In this document: in pieces, positions 35,850 through 44,814 of the stretch
Numbering within the stretch: position 1 is the first letter of the stretch
Layout of the letters: every line of letters begins with the position of its first letter
Assembly (NCBI GenBank): GCA_963714205.1
Contig: CAVQNQ010000004.1
Location: forward strand, 1 to 64,000
DNA from: CAVQNQ01 sp963714205
Lineage (GTDB): Bacteria; Acidobacteriota; Terriglobia; Bryobacterales; Bryobacteraceae
DNA: 64,000 nt
Direction of reading: 5' to 3'
Translations under genes and position numbers: made by a program
The notes under the pieces: model-generated
Databases searched by the model: none
Seen by the model: only the letters and a program-made list of their open reading frames with translations
What the model was told of the DNA's origin: nothing

Positions 35850-37181
35850 CTAGTTCAATACCTCCGAGCCAGGCGAAAGTCGTCCCGCGGCCAAATCCAA
35901 CATGGTGGCAGCGATGCGTTGGTCATGCACCGCTGCCAGGTACCGGGTCCGGCTTTCCAGTACCGCGGTTTCGTTTCGCAAAAGGTCCGTAACGTTGCTC
36001 ATACCGGATTCGTAGCGGTTCTGAGTGATCCGCAGACTTTCCTCGGCTTCGGCCACCGCCGCTTTAGCCACTTCGATCCGCTGTTGCGCCGCCCGCAGAT
36101 CGGCCCAGGCGCGGCGTACTTCGAGGCGCACCGCGGAATCCATGCGCTGCTCGTCGGCATGGGCACGTTCCAGCCAATGGCTCGATTCCTCAATACGCGC
36201 CTTGTCTCCCAAGCCGTTGAACAGGTTCCAGCGCAATCCAACGGAGACCAGCCAGTTGGCCCCACCTTTATTGATGAACTGTTGACGGTCCGCCTCAAAG
36301 GCCGCGTGAAAAGTCACCTGCGGAAGCAGCGCGATCCTGGCCGAGTCTGCCTGCCTCTTGGCAAGATCTGACGCCAGGTGTACCTGACGGGCCTCCGGGC
36401 GGGTGGCGGAAGCGTCCTTTTCGAGGGAGGCCAGCGTCAGGTCCGGCAGATCGATTGGACTCAGGGAGGTGGTGAGGACATGGGCGGTGTCCAGAGGCAG
36501 GCCGAGCGCGTCGTTCAGCGCGGACTTCGCTACATCCAGATCCGCCGCCCTCTGAATACGCTGCTCGTTGACGGCGGCAAGATGCACGCGGATGGAAAGC
36601 ACATCGACATCGGTCGACATGCCGGCCGCGCGGACCGATTCGGCCCGCGTCAGGTCCGCCTCGGCGCTGCGGAGCGCTTGCTCAGCCGTCTTGAGGCTTT
36701 CCGCCTCTAGTACCGCGCCGTAGTAAGCTCTGACCACGTCGGCCATCACTTGCATCTGGGTTCGCCGCTGCTCCTCGCCGGTCATCTTCCGTGAGAGATC
36801 GGCCGACTTTACAGCGTTGCGGGTCTGTCCGGCGTCGTACAGGATTTGGTCCACCGTTAGTTGCGACTGGAAATTGTTCAGGGAGTCCGGCCGGTTCAGA
36901 GGACCGATATTGAAATTCTCAGCGCCGAATTGGTGCTGGGTCAGCAGCGAGCTGAAAACAAAGACCGGATTGTCGCTGCGGACGAAGGACTCGGAATAGT
37001 TCAGCTTGGGTAGTCGGCCCGCACGGGCTTCATCAATCCGTGCCGTGGAAGCCTGCATGCTGGCGTTAGTCGCCGCAATGGCTTTGTTTTCTCGGAGTGC
37101 CAACTGCACGGCTTCGCGCAACGAGAGCGAATCCTGCGCCAACAGAGGCGCAGCCAGGACTAGGAAGAGTGACTTTCTCAT
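35850..37181 (-). CDS. TolC-like outer-membrane efflux channel
   Basis: 443 residues with a signal peptide (LFLVLAAPLLAQD). Two tandem outer-membrane-efflux repeats are visible (LREAVQLALRENKAIAATNASMQAS...; LREAEESLRITQNRYESGMSNVTDLLRNET). It is the first gene of a seven-or-more-gene minus-strand operon (TolC, adaptor, RND, DUF2892, two bd-like subunits). The promoter should lie in the 110-base divergent gap before the anti-sigma-like gene. Confidence 0.9.
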   Translation of the reverse strand: MRKSLFLVLAAPLLAQDSLSLREAVQLALRENKAIAATNASMQASTARIDEARAGRLPKLNYSESFVRSDNPVFVFSSLLTQHQFGAENFNIGPLNRPDSLNNFQSQLTVDQILYDAGQTRNAVKSADLSRKMTGEEQRRTQMQVMADVVRAYYGAVLEAESLKTAEQALRSAEADLTRAESVRAAGMSTDVDVLSIRVHLAAVNEQRIQRAADLDVAKSALNDALGLPLDTAHVLTTSLSPIDLPDLTLASLEKDASATRPEARQVHLASDLAKRQADSARIALLPQVTFHAAFEADRQQFINKGGANWLVSVGLRWNLFNGLGDKARIEESSHWLERAHADEQRMDSAVRLEVRRAWADLRAAQQRIEVAKAAVAEAEESLRITQNRYESGMSNVTDLLRNETAVLESRTRYLAAVHDQRIAATMLDLAAGRLSPGSEVLN

Positions 37182-37292
37182 GACTTTCGGATCTCAATGT
37201 TTCCGCTATATCCGTCAAGATGCAAGTTGCGGCGGTTGGTGACATGACAGCGTCACGTTTTCGAAGAGGTTGCATCCTGGTAAGTGAGGGCA

Positions 37293-37568
37293 ATGGTGAC
37301 GTGCACGCGGGTCCTGGCGCTGCTTTCGGACTACGTCGACAACGACCTGGATACGGAAGCCAGGCTCGAAGTGGAACAACATCTACACGAGTGCCGCGCT
37401 TGCCTGACGTTCGCCGATGACCTGCGTCGAAACATCGAACTGTGCCGTGGCTATGAACCCGGCGTGAGGCCGCGGCCACTCACTGCGTCGGCGACGGCCG
37501 AACTGCGGAAGGCATGGCGAGAGGCAATCGCAGACCGGCAAGTCGGCTCAAATCGAGGCGTTTCGTGA
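37293..37568 (+). CDS. Small zinc-finger (zf-HC2, anti-sigma-like) protein
   Basis: 91 residues from ATG 37293; a GTG three codons upstream is an alternative. The motif H-x3-C-x2-C (HLHECRAC) after LLSDYVDNDLDTEARLEVEQ is the zinc-binding anti-sigma/zf-HC2 pattern. There is no membrane helix and no sigma-factor gene next to it, so the partner is unknown. It is divergent from the efflux operon and could regulate it; this is inference. Confidence 0.75.
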   Translation: MVTCTRVLALLSDYVDNDLDTEARLEVEQHLHECRACLTFADDLRRNIELCRGYEPGVRPRPLTASATAELRKAWREAIADRQVGSNRGVS

Positions 37569-37583
37569 GCGTTCCGGGATGGG

Positions 37584-38152
37584 TCATTGCGCCGAGGCAA
37601 TCAGAAGATAGCTGTACGGTCCAAGCAGGCCGAAAGCAACGTTGCGCCAGTCAGCACCTCTCAGCGTCGCTTCCGCTTCACCGGCGGCAACGCGATGGTC
37701 TGGCGGCGGTCCAGGCGGGTACGGCACGTCGCTGCGCCGATCCAGGATCGCAAGGCGCCCGCCGGCGCGCAATATCCGTCGCATCTCCGCAAGAATCGCG
37801 CACTGGCCGTCCAGCTCATGCCATATGTTTGCCAGGAAGGCCAAGTCGCAAGTGCCGTCCGGAAGACCGGTATGAGAGGCATCTCCCTCGAGCAGTCGGA
37901 TATTGCCCGGAGCCCTCTCTTCAGCATCTTGAGCATTGCGGGCTGAACGTCGACAGCCCACACTACCCCTGCAGGGTCTACAGCACCGGCAAAGGGCAAC
38001 GCGAAAAACCCCGTGCCAGCGCCGATATCGGCAACCACCATTCCGGGTTTGAGTACCAACCGTTCGATCACCTCGCCCGGCGGCATCCACATAAGCCTTT
38101 GCGGATCATCGAGACGATGAGCATTGCTTGGTTCAAAGGTCCTTTGGTTCAT
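37584..38152 (-). CDS. Class I SAM-dependent methyltransferase, one frameshift
   Basis: The first frame (38152 to about 37915) gives RLMWMPPGEVIERLVLKPGMVVADIGAGTGFFALPFA, with SAM motif I (ADIGAGTG), and the acidic motif II VDVQPAMLKMLK. The following frame (to 37584) gives NIRLLEGDASHTGLPDGTCDLAFLANIWHEL and LRAGGRLAILDRR, motifs post-I to III. A one-base loss in the AAGAGAGGG run near 37914 joins them into about 189 residues. Family context suggests an UbiE/MenG-like or arsenite-type enzyme, but the substrate is unknown. Confidence 0.75.
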
Positions 38153-38200
38153 AGTGATGGAGAGTACCGTGACGGCCGACCGGCCGACGTTTCACTGCCC

Positions 38201-38380
38201 TCAAGTGAATCTGCCCGCCCCGGACGGAGAGCACCCTGCGGTGGCGAACGCCGAAAGCAGCCGCTCGAGGTCTTCAGACCGGCATTCTGGGCACTCCAAA
38301 TCACGGTCGGAGTCCTGCATCCGACGCAGCATTTCAAAGCGCTTGCCGCACTTTTGGCAGTGATACTCGTACAAAGGCAT
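38201..38380 (-). CDS. FmdB-type small zinc-ribbon protein
   Basis: A 59-codon frame from ATG 38380 reads MPLYEYHCQKCGKRFEMLRR, then ECPECRSEDLERLLSAFATAG. Two CxxC knuckles (CQKC, CPEC) and the MPLYEY start are diagnostic of the FmdB putative regulatory/zinc-ribbon family. It lies 48 bases upstream of the methyltransferase on the same strand. Role unknown; a regulatory function is the family's traditional guess. Confidence 0.85.
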   Translation of the reverse strand: MPLYEYHCQKCGKRFEMLRRMQDSDRDLECPECRSEDLERLLSAFATAGCSPSGAGRFT

Positions 38381-38471
38381 AGAGGCTTCCTATTACCAGG
38401 ATGCAAATATCCGCCGCCCGGTGACAATCGAGCTTGTCGCGGAACGCCGCGATCTGCATCAGTAGGATTGC

Positions 38472-40071
38472 ATGGATGCATCTGCCCAAGTTCCGCCGGA
38501 GCCGCCGCAGCCCTGCCAAGCGTCCAGGTCCTGCGAACTGCCCAGCGATAACGAGCGCCTAAAGCTTCTGCTGGACCTGAACAACGCCATCATCTCGAAC
38601 CTGGACCTTCGCGATCTCCTGCGAGCCATCTCGGCCAGCGTCCGCCATGTGATGAAGTGCGACTCCGTCGGCGTGGCGCTGCCGGATCGAAACGACCAGC
38701 GGTTGCGCATTCACGCGGTCGATTTCCCGGAGGGGAGAGGCCTGATTCACGAGGAAGGCAATGTCGTAGGCGCCGAGGGGCCGACTCACCGCGTATTTCG
38801 CCATGGCGAACCGATCACCCTCGATGCGCGCGCGCTGGCCGTGCTGGACTCGAGCAACCTGGCTGTGGCGGAGGGCTTTCAGGCGTTGTGCGACGTTCCC
38901 TTGATCAGCCGGCATCGCACTCTGGGCGTCTTGTGCCTGGGCAGGCTGCACGACAGCCCTTTTACCGTGAATGAGGTCGATTTCGTCCGCCAAATCGCGG
39001 CGCAGGTTGCGCTGGCGGTCGAAAATGCCCTGGCTTATCGCCTGATTGCCCAGCTCAAGGACAAGCTGGCGCAGGAGAAGCTTTACCTCGAAGACGAAAT
39101 CCGCAGCCAGATGGATTTCGATTCCATTATTGGCCGAAGCGCGGCGCTCCAGAAGGTCTTACAGCAGGTCGAGACTGTGGCTCCCAACGATTCGACCGTG
39201 CTCGTTTGCGGGGAAACCGGCGTGGGGAAGGAACTGGTGGCGCGCGCCATTCACAACCTGAGTTCCCACAGCAAGCACGCTTTTGTAAAGCTCAACTGCG
39301 CCGCCATTCCGACCGGCCTGCTGGAGAGCGAGATGTTTGGACACGAGAAGGGCGCTTTCACAGGCGCCATCGCGCAGCGCATCGGCCGATTCGAGTTGGC
39401 AAACCACGGAAACCGTTTTCCTGGATGAGATCGGAGAAATCCCCCTGGAACTTCAGCCGAAGCTGCTGCGGGTTTTGCAGGAACGGGAATTCGAGCGCTT
39501 GGGCAGCTCCCACACACTTCGCACGGATGCCCGTCTAATCGCCTCCACGAATCGGGATCTGGTCGCGATGGTGAAGGAACAGAAGTTTCGGATGGACCTC
39601 TATTACCGTTTGGACGTTTTCCCCGTCCATGTGCCGCCCCTCTGCGAGCGGCGGGAAGACATTCCGCTTCTGGTCCGTCATTTTGTGCAGCAGTTTGCCC
39701 GGCGCATGAACAAGACCATCGACACGATTGCGTCCGACGGCATGAATACGCTGATGCAGTATCCCTGGCCGGTTAATATCCGGGAACTGCAAAACCTGAT
39801 TGAACGCGCAATGATTCTTTCCACCGGCCCGGTTCTCAAGGTGCCGCTCTGCGATCTACCAGCATCACAGGATGGCGTCGCCTCAAAAAAGCAGAAAACG
39901 CTCGAAGAAGCCGAACGCCGGACGATTTTGGAAACGCTCAAGGCCACGAATTGGGTGGTGAGCGGGCCGCGCGGTGCCGCCGCCTTGCTGGGTTTGAAAC
40001 GAAGCACGCTCCAATTTCGGATGGACAAACTCGGAATCCGCAGGCACCCGTCGGGTGAAACGCAGGCATAA
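38472..40071 (+). CDS. Sigma-54-dependent activator (GAF-AAA+-Fis), one frameshift
   Basis: FhlA/NorR-type regulator. Residues about 35-190 form a GAF domain. The AAA+ domain follows with Walker A GETGVGKE, GHEKGAFTGA (the sigma-54 contact loop), and Walker B VFLDEIGEIP. The C-terminus is a Fis-type helix-turn-helix (AERRTILETLKATNWVVSGPRGAAALLGLKRSTLQFRM). An extra A in the AAA run near 39405 splits the frame between FELANHG and VFLDEIG; repaired length is about 532 residues. GAF domains of this class sense small molecules such as NO or formate, but the ligand is unknown. Possible target: the promoter near 26177. Confidence 0.9.
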
Positions 40072-40519
40072 CCCCGCTGGCCTTTCTTTCGACACTCAGC
40101 CTTAAGTCGATCTGGCAGGCGACCGTCGATGCTCCTCAGCCGTTTGCTCGAGCCGACGAAGCAGTTTCGGAAGATTGATGCGGGGCGGTGCGCACGGGCG
40201 CTCCGGCTTACCCGGAGCATCCTTGAGGGCATCGCTGGCCGGCTTTGCCGAATCTTGCATCCCCCATGCCGCGCCATTTTGCAGCCTGCTCACCGCGAAG
40301 GAGCTTTGTTGAAACCGGAGGCGTTGTTCACCGTCACTGGGCTAATCGGCGCCAGTGCCGCTGCCAACGTATTGGTAACCTGCCGGAATGCTGGCAAGGT
40401 CAGTCTGGCGCCGGTAGCTAGCCAACGTGTAACCGCTATTCGCTCTAACCAAATCCACATGGCGCGACGTGGCCGGCCGAGTGCCTCATCCATTGCGAAG
40501 TTCACATAGGAGCCAAGCT
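40072..40519. other. 450-base gap without a convincing gene
   Basis: A 126-codon frame is open on the plus strand (40129-40509) but shows no ribosome site, signal peptide or recognisable motif, and the other strand is similar. The gap separates the sigma-54 activator from the exported SRPBCC-like gene and should hold the latter's promoter. I did not find a GG-N10-GC element here. Confidence 0.45.
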
Positions 40520-41410
40520 ATGAGCGCCGTGAAAATCCCTGTCGGATTCGCCCTATTGGCAATGGGAATCCCCGGAGCGTTGAGCGCAATTGAGCTACAG
40601 CGAGATACGTTGACCGCCTGGAATGACTACGTTTGGAAGGCCGACTCAACCATGCAAGCCCGTCTGGATGGCCGGCGGCCGTTCTTGTGGATCGATGAAG
40701 CCTCTGGCCGGCGGGGTGCCCTCAGGGCCCGCCTCCGGCGCGGTGAGGTCGTAGTCGCGCCAGTTGTCGGACACGGAACCCAGACCGTGCCGAACGGCCT
40801 GATCCACGACTGGATCGGGGCGGCATTCATTCCCAACGCAACACTCGACGGCCTGTTTGCCGTTGTTCACGACTACGGCCGGTACAAGGAGATCTACAAA
40901 CCGGTCGTCGCCGATTCGAAGATGTTGGCCTGCACCGAGGTGGACCAGAGGTTTTCCATGATCTGGCAGCACAAGATCCTTTTCGTCAACGCCGCTATGG
41001 ATGCGCAGTACCAGGCTCACGATCTCGTGGATGGCCGGCGCGACTACAACGTCGCCAGTACAACACGCGTGCAGGAGATCCAGAGCTATGGGCGGAGCGG
41101 CGAGCGCCTCCTGCCTCCAGATGAGGGAAACGGCTTCATGTGGCGGGTCCACAGCATCGCCAGGTATGAGGAGCAGGACGGAGGAGTTTACCTTGAACTG
41201 GAAGCCATTGCCCTCACGCGCGACATCCCGGCTTCGATCAAGTGGCTTGTTAACCCCGTCGTCAACCATCTATCGATTGATTCGCTGACGACCACGCTCC
41301 GCCAGACTCGCGATGCCGTCGGTTCACTGGCTGCGCGGCCGGAACGGATCGCCTCGTGTGTCGATCAGGGCCGCAAGGCCGGCATACCGAAGTCGGGCGC
41401 AGAAGAGTAA
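40520..41410 (+). CDS. Exported START/SRPBCC-like protein
   Basis: 296 residues from ATG 40520 with GGAG seven bases upstream. Residues 1-22 are a signal peptide (VGFALLAMGIPGALSA). The body matches START-like proteins from Acidobacteria: LIHDWIGAAFIPNATLDGLFAVVHDYGRYKEIYKPVV, GFMWRVHSIARYEEQDGGVYLELEAIALTRDIP, and a C-terminal amphipathic helix (LTTTLRQTRDAV). It probably binds a hydrophobic ligand; none is known. Confidence 0.65.
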   Translation: MSAVKIPVGFALLAMGIPGALSAIELQRDTLTAWNDYVWKADSTMQARLDGRRPFLWIDEASGRRGALRARLRRGEVVVAPVVGHGTQTVPNGLIHDWIGAAFIPNATLDGLFAVVHDYGRYKEIYKPVVADSKMLACTEVDQRFSMIWQHKILFVNAAMDAQYQAHDLVDGRRDYNVASTTRVQEIQSYGRSGERLLPPDEGNGFMWRVHSIARYEEQDGGVYLELEAIALTRDIPASIKWLVNPVVNHLSIDSLTTTLRQTRDAVGSLAARPERIASCVDQGRKAGIPKSGAEE

Positions 41411-41423
41411 GGAGATTTCCCAG

Positions 41424-41786
41424 ATGCAGGATGTGCTCGTTGCGCCGGCCGTGAGCATCGCGGAGTGCCTGGTCCCCGCCCGCGCATCCATCGTTGCCAT
41501 CCGCCGCTCGGAGGCGCGACCGGTAGGGCCAGCGTCGTCGTTGCTGCGTATATGAGAAAGCCGGCGATCACCCCTACAGCCTGCTCATCTACTTTGATTC
41601 CGGCAAGCCGATGCTGGCGCTCGGCGTTGCGCGGGACTGGCTGCCCCTCGCGGTAATCCTGCTCGCCTATCGAGAGATGGGCTGGTTCGCTCTGCCGCAC
41701 CAGATAGACCAGATCGACCTCGGCGGCGGGCACAAATTCCAGGACCGCGATGACACGGCGGTGCGCGGTTCGGCGCGGACCAAGTC
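41424..41786 (+). pseudogene. Disrupted membrane-protein fragment (PAP2-like?) before transposase
   Basis: An ATG at 41424 with AAGGAG upstream opens a frame that stops after 43 codons. In another frame from about 41550 there is a hydrophobic segment, ARDWLPLAVILLAYREMGWFA, reminiscent of the first helices of acidobacterial PAP2-type membrane phosphatases. The segment then runs into the IS630-type transposase. I take it as a gene start broken by indels and by the insertion; the family call is tentative. Confidence 0.3.
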
Positions 41787-42758
41787 GTGCTCCTCCAGGA
41801 TGACGTAGCGAACTTTCTGGAGAAGGGATTGAATCAGTCCGAGGTGGCGCGATGCGTGAAGGTGGTTCGCCAGACGGTGGCTCGGTGGGGATCTCGGTAT
41901 CGGCAGGAGGGCGCTGAGTCCTTGAAGAGGGCCGGCCGGGCCGGCCGCAAGCCACTGCTCAGCGAGACGGACCGGAAACGGTTGGAGCGGTGCTGCTCCA
42001 GGGACCGGAAGCGATCGGTTATGAGACGCCTCTGTGGACTTGCCCCCGCGTGGCGGATTTGATCGAGCGCGAGTTTGGGGTACGTTACCACGAAGGGCAT
42101 GTGTGGAAGGTTCTGGTAGGTCTGGGATGGAGTCCGCAGCGGCCCACGGGCAAGGCGCGGGAGCGCAACGAGGAAGGCATCCGCACCTGGAAGAAGAGGA
42201 CTTGGCCGGCCATTAAAAGAAGCCCGCGGGGAAAGTCGTACCATTGTTTTCGTCGACGAGAGTGGACTGAGTCAACGTCCCCATCGCTGCCGCACTGGGG
42301 CGCCGCGCGGGCAGACCCCGGTCCTGGAGTACAACTTTAACTGGAAGAGCCTGTCGGCGGTGGCGGGCCTGACAGCGCTGAACTTCTATTTCCGGATCTA
42401 TGCTGGATCAGTCAAAGGCCCTCAGGTGGTGGAGTTCCTTGGGGCGTTGGTACTGCACATTCCGCGCCCGTTGCTGGTGGTGTGGGACGGCTTGCCCGCG
42501 CACCGAACCCGGTTTATACGGGACTACATGGAGAGCCTGCACGGCCGCATCGCGTTGGCGTACTTGCCGCCCTATGCGCCGGAGTTGAATCCGGTCGAAT
42601 ACATCTGGGCGCACTGGAAGCAGCACGAATTGCCGAACGTGTGCCCGAAGGATTACTGGCAACTGAATGAGGCGGCGCGTCGGACCTTGCGGCGGATGTG
42701 CCGCCGTCCCAGGCCGATCACGGCCTTCTGGGAGCAGTCTTCTTTGTGGCCAGAATGA
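41787..42758 (+). mobile_element. IS630-family transposase, two frameshifts
   Basis: Three overlapping frames make one transposase. Part 1 (41787-41985) has the helix-turn-helix (LNQSEVARCVKVVRQTVARWGSRYRQEG). Part 2 (about 41990-42220) has LLQGPEAIGYETPLWTCPRVADLIEREFGVRYHEGHVWKVL. Part 3 (about 42222-42758) has the DDE domain: IVFVDESGLSQRP, VVWDGLPAHRTR and LPPYAPELNPVEYIW. The start is unclear because the frame is open upstream into the broken gene. The inverted ends were not located. It is inactive as read, unless the indels are errors. Confidence 0.85.
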
Positions 42759-42812
42759 CTCTATATTACGCGGGACTCAATAGTACTCGAAGCCCTTGAC
42801 GAGTTCGGAGCG

Positions 42813-43068
42813 GCTTTCCCTTCCGCTCCAGGTTCCAGAACGGTCTTCGCCGTCCAGGGTGCGCTCCGGAAAATCTTCTCAACCCCGGAAAAGATTTTCC
42901 TCCGCCGCGCACACACCGCGCGCCCTTGACGGCTCCGGGCGGTTCCGAAGATTGACTGAGATAAGGGAAAGCGGGCAAATGCAAAGCTCGCTTGCGGCCG
43001 GGTCCCGCCTCCCGTTGGTCGGCCCCGAGCTGCACGACAAATCTGGAGTACACAAACCATCATAGGAG
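42813..43068. repeat. Dispersed repeat, copy 2 (inverted relative to 2876-3095)
   Basis: This is the reverse complement of the element at 2876-3095, with near-identical sequence over about 220 bases. It carries an insert of about 35 bases (GGAAAATCTTCTCAACCCCGG region, 42870-42905) that itself contains an imperfect palindrome around GGAAAATCTTC and GAAAAGATTTTCC. It starts about 55 bases after the IS630 transposase. Its presence beside two different IS families suggests its own mobility or a shared target preference. Confidence 0.85.
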
Positions 43069-43146
43069 AAGCCAGTTCATACCTAGATACTTCCATGGTA
43101 AACGCATGGGCGTAGAATCGAGTTATCTCCAGGTAGAATAAGAGCA

Positions 43147-43710
43147 GTGCCTTACGATTTGATCGTGATCGGAAGCGGCCCGGGCGGCTACGCGGCGGCC
43201 ACAGGCGCCGGACAGCACGGGCTCAAGACGGCTTTAGTCGAGAAACAATCCCGGCTGGGCGGCACGTGCCTGCTGGTGGGCTGCATCCCCACCAAGTCGC
43301 TGCTGCAAAACGCGGAAGTGTGCCAGAGGTTCGTGCACGCGGAAGCCGAGGGCATCGCGTGCGAGAATCCGCGCCTGGATTTCCCCAAGGTGAAAATGAG
43401 CAAGGACGCGATCGTCACCAAGCACTCGAACGGCTTGGGCATGCTGCTGAAGCGCGCCAAGGTGGAGCGCGTGGCGGGTTATGCCGCGCTCGAGGGTGGG
43501 CGGCAGGTCGGTGGCGGTCATGGGGGTGGGGACGGTGGACAAGACGCCTAGTGGTGACCGGCGGCGTTATTGCGATCCGGTCGATCTGCCATCTTTTGCT
43601 GAGCTTCGACCACCGGCTGATCGACGGCGTGCTGACCGACCAGTTCATGAGCAAGGTCAGGCAGGTGCTGGCGAGCTGGTCGGGGGAAGTGCTGCAGGGG
43701 GCCTCGTATG
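43147..43710 (+). pseudogene. Fused remnant: dihydrolipoamide dehydrogenase N-terminus to E2 acyltransferase C-terminus
   Basis: From GTG 43147 about 115 residues are a clean E3 start: LIVIGSGPGGYAAATGAGQHG (FAD site) and GGTCLLVGCIPTKSLL (redox-active Cys pair). After AGYAALEGG the sequence changes within a GGTCGGTGGCGGTCATGGGGG run. Across two frames it becomes VMGVGTVDKTP and then AIRSICHLLLSFDHRLIDGVLTDQFMSKVRQVL, the C-terminal catalytic end of a 2-oxoacid dehydrogenase E2 (HRxxD motif). Most of both genes is missing, so a deletion or assembly collapse has joined them. Neither enzyme can work. Confidence 0.8.
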
Positions 43711-44028
43711 ACAACATTTCCAGCCGCGCATATCGGCATTTCCGATATCAAAATCGTCGCCGTGTTCATCGACCAGGCACTGGCACAATGCGAGGGCGCC
43801 GAAGCCCGGCGCCGGCTCTACAGCGCATTGGAGCGAAGTGCAGCCGCCGAAGGTCTGGATGGAGCGGTGGTGGCGCTTTGGCAGGATGGTTTCGGGCGAA
43901 CGCGATTCATCGCTTCGCCGGAGCATCACCGCTTCTTTCAGGCCGTTCGATACGAACAGCTTCGCGCTCAGGTGAATCGGGAGCTGGATTGCGATCTTCA
44001 GCCTGAAGCCGTGGCGCCCGCCAGTTGA
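43708..44028 (+). CDS. Hypothetical protein, 106 residues
   Basis: From ATG 43708 the frame encodes a soluble protein with alternating helices and strands (SDIKIVAVFIDQALAQCEG; LDGAVVALWQDGFGRTRFIASPEHHRFFQAVRYEQLRAQVNREL). No family is recognised. It begins at the end of the E2 remnant and converges with the sulfotransferase-like gene, overlapping its last 31 bases. It could be an accessory gene of the lost dehydrogenase operon. Codon use looks normal for the window, which supports it as real. Confidence 0.5.
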   Translation: MTTFPAAHIGISDIKIVAVFIDQALAQCEGAEARRRLYSALERSAAAEGLDGAVVALWQDGFGRTRFIASPEHHRFFQAVRYEQLRAQVNRELDCDLQPEAVAPAS

Positions 44029-44810
44029 CGCCTGAGCCGCTCCGCCGCGCCGGGCGGCACGCAGCTCAGGCGCCGCGCCACCTCGCCACGCGCCGTTTCG
44101 AGCAGGCGCAGATCGAGCCGATTCAGGCGCAGGACTTCGGCCCACACCGCCGGATCGCACGCGGCTTCCACTTCGGCCACGCGGGCGGCGAGCGTCTTCT
44201 CCATGCCGCGCGAGACATTCACCGGACGTTCCGCACAGTCGAGCTCGGGGAAGACGGGATTCAGGAAGTACTGGCCGGCGATGAGACTCTCGGTGTACAT
44301 GTCCACCACTCCCAGAAAGGAGGTGTTCAATACGCGCGCCAGCGCGCGCTCCAGGTCGTGCTCGGTGGGGATGTCATTGGCGATGCCGTTGGCGATCAGG
44401 TTCACTTGGGCGTCGGCGATGTACCACGGCATCCGATCGACCATCTGCGCGAGGAAGTCTCCCATGCCGGAGGAGCAGGCAAAATCGCTCACGGGATCGC
44501 CCGGCTGAGGTTTGGCGCGGAAGTAATAGTACATCGAGCGGAGGCGGTCGATCGGGTCGCGCAGAAAACAAAGATCGAAGAATATGTATCCGGGTACGGC
44601 CGGCACGGGGTAGCGGATCTGGTGGCTGGTGACGGCCTTCACTTCCGGCTTGCGCTCGAGCAGCGCCAGGAGGTCGGCGCAGGCGACATGGCCATCGCGA
44701 TCCGGGGTGTCCACTTCCGCGCAGCCATCGCCGAAGCTGCGCATCAGGAAGGCGAAGACGGTCATCCCCGCGTTCTTCAGGAAATGGTAGTGCAGAAGAA
44801 CGAAGCGCAT
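43998..44810 (-). CDS. Sulfotransferase-like protein (carbohydrate sulfotransferase type)
   Basis: 270 residues from ATG 44810. The start MRFVLLHYHFLKNAGMTVFAFL holds a K-N-A-G-x-T-like 5'-phosphosulfate loop, and CFLRDPIDRLRSMYYYF resembles the 3'-phosphate loop (R-D-P-x-x-R-x-x-S) of PAPS-dependent sulfotransferases such as heparan 2-O types. Likely role: sulfating a surface glycan. It starts four bases after the upstream repeat-containing gene, whose C-terminal repeats are typical of glycan-synthesis proteins. Confidence 0.7.
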   Translation of the reverse strand: MRFVLLHYHFLKNAGMTVFAFLMRSFGDGCAEVDTPDRDGHVACADLLALLERKPEVKAVTSHQIRYPVPAVPGYIFFDLCFLRDPIDRLRSMYYYFRAKPQPGDPVSDFACSSGMGDFLAQMVDRMPWYIADAQVNLIANGIANDIPTEHDLERALARVLNTSFLGVVDMYTESLIAGQYFLNPVFPELDCAERPVNVSRGMEKTLAARVAEVEAACDPAVWAEVLRLNRLDLRLLETARGEVARRLSCVPPGAAERLRRQLAGATASG

Positions 44811-44814
44811 CGCT

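Noticed and set aside
40129..40509. Possible 126-codon plus-strand gene
   Set aside because: No start signal, low-complexity basic composition, no similarity recalled; left as intergenic.
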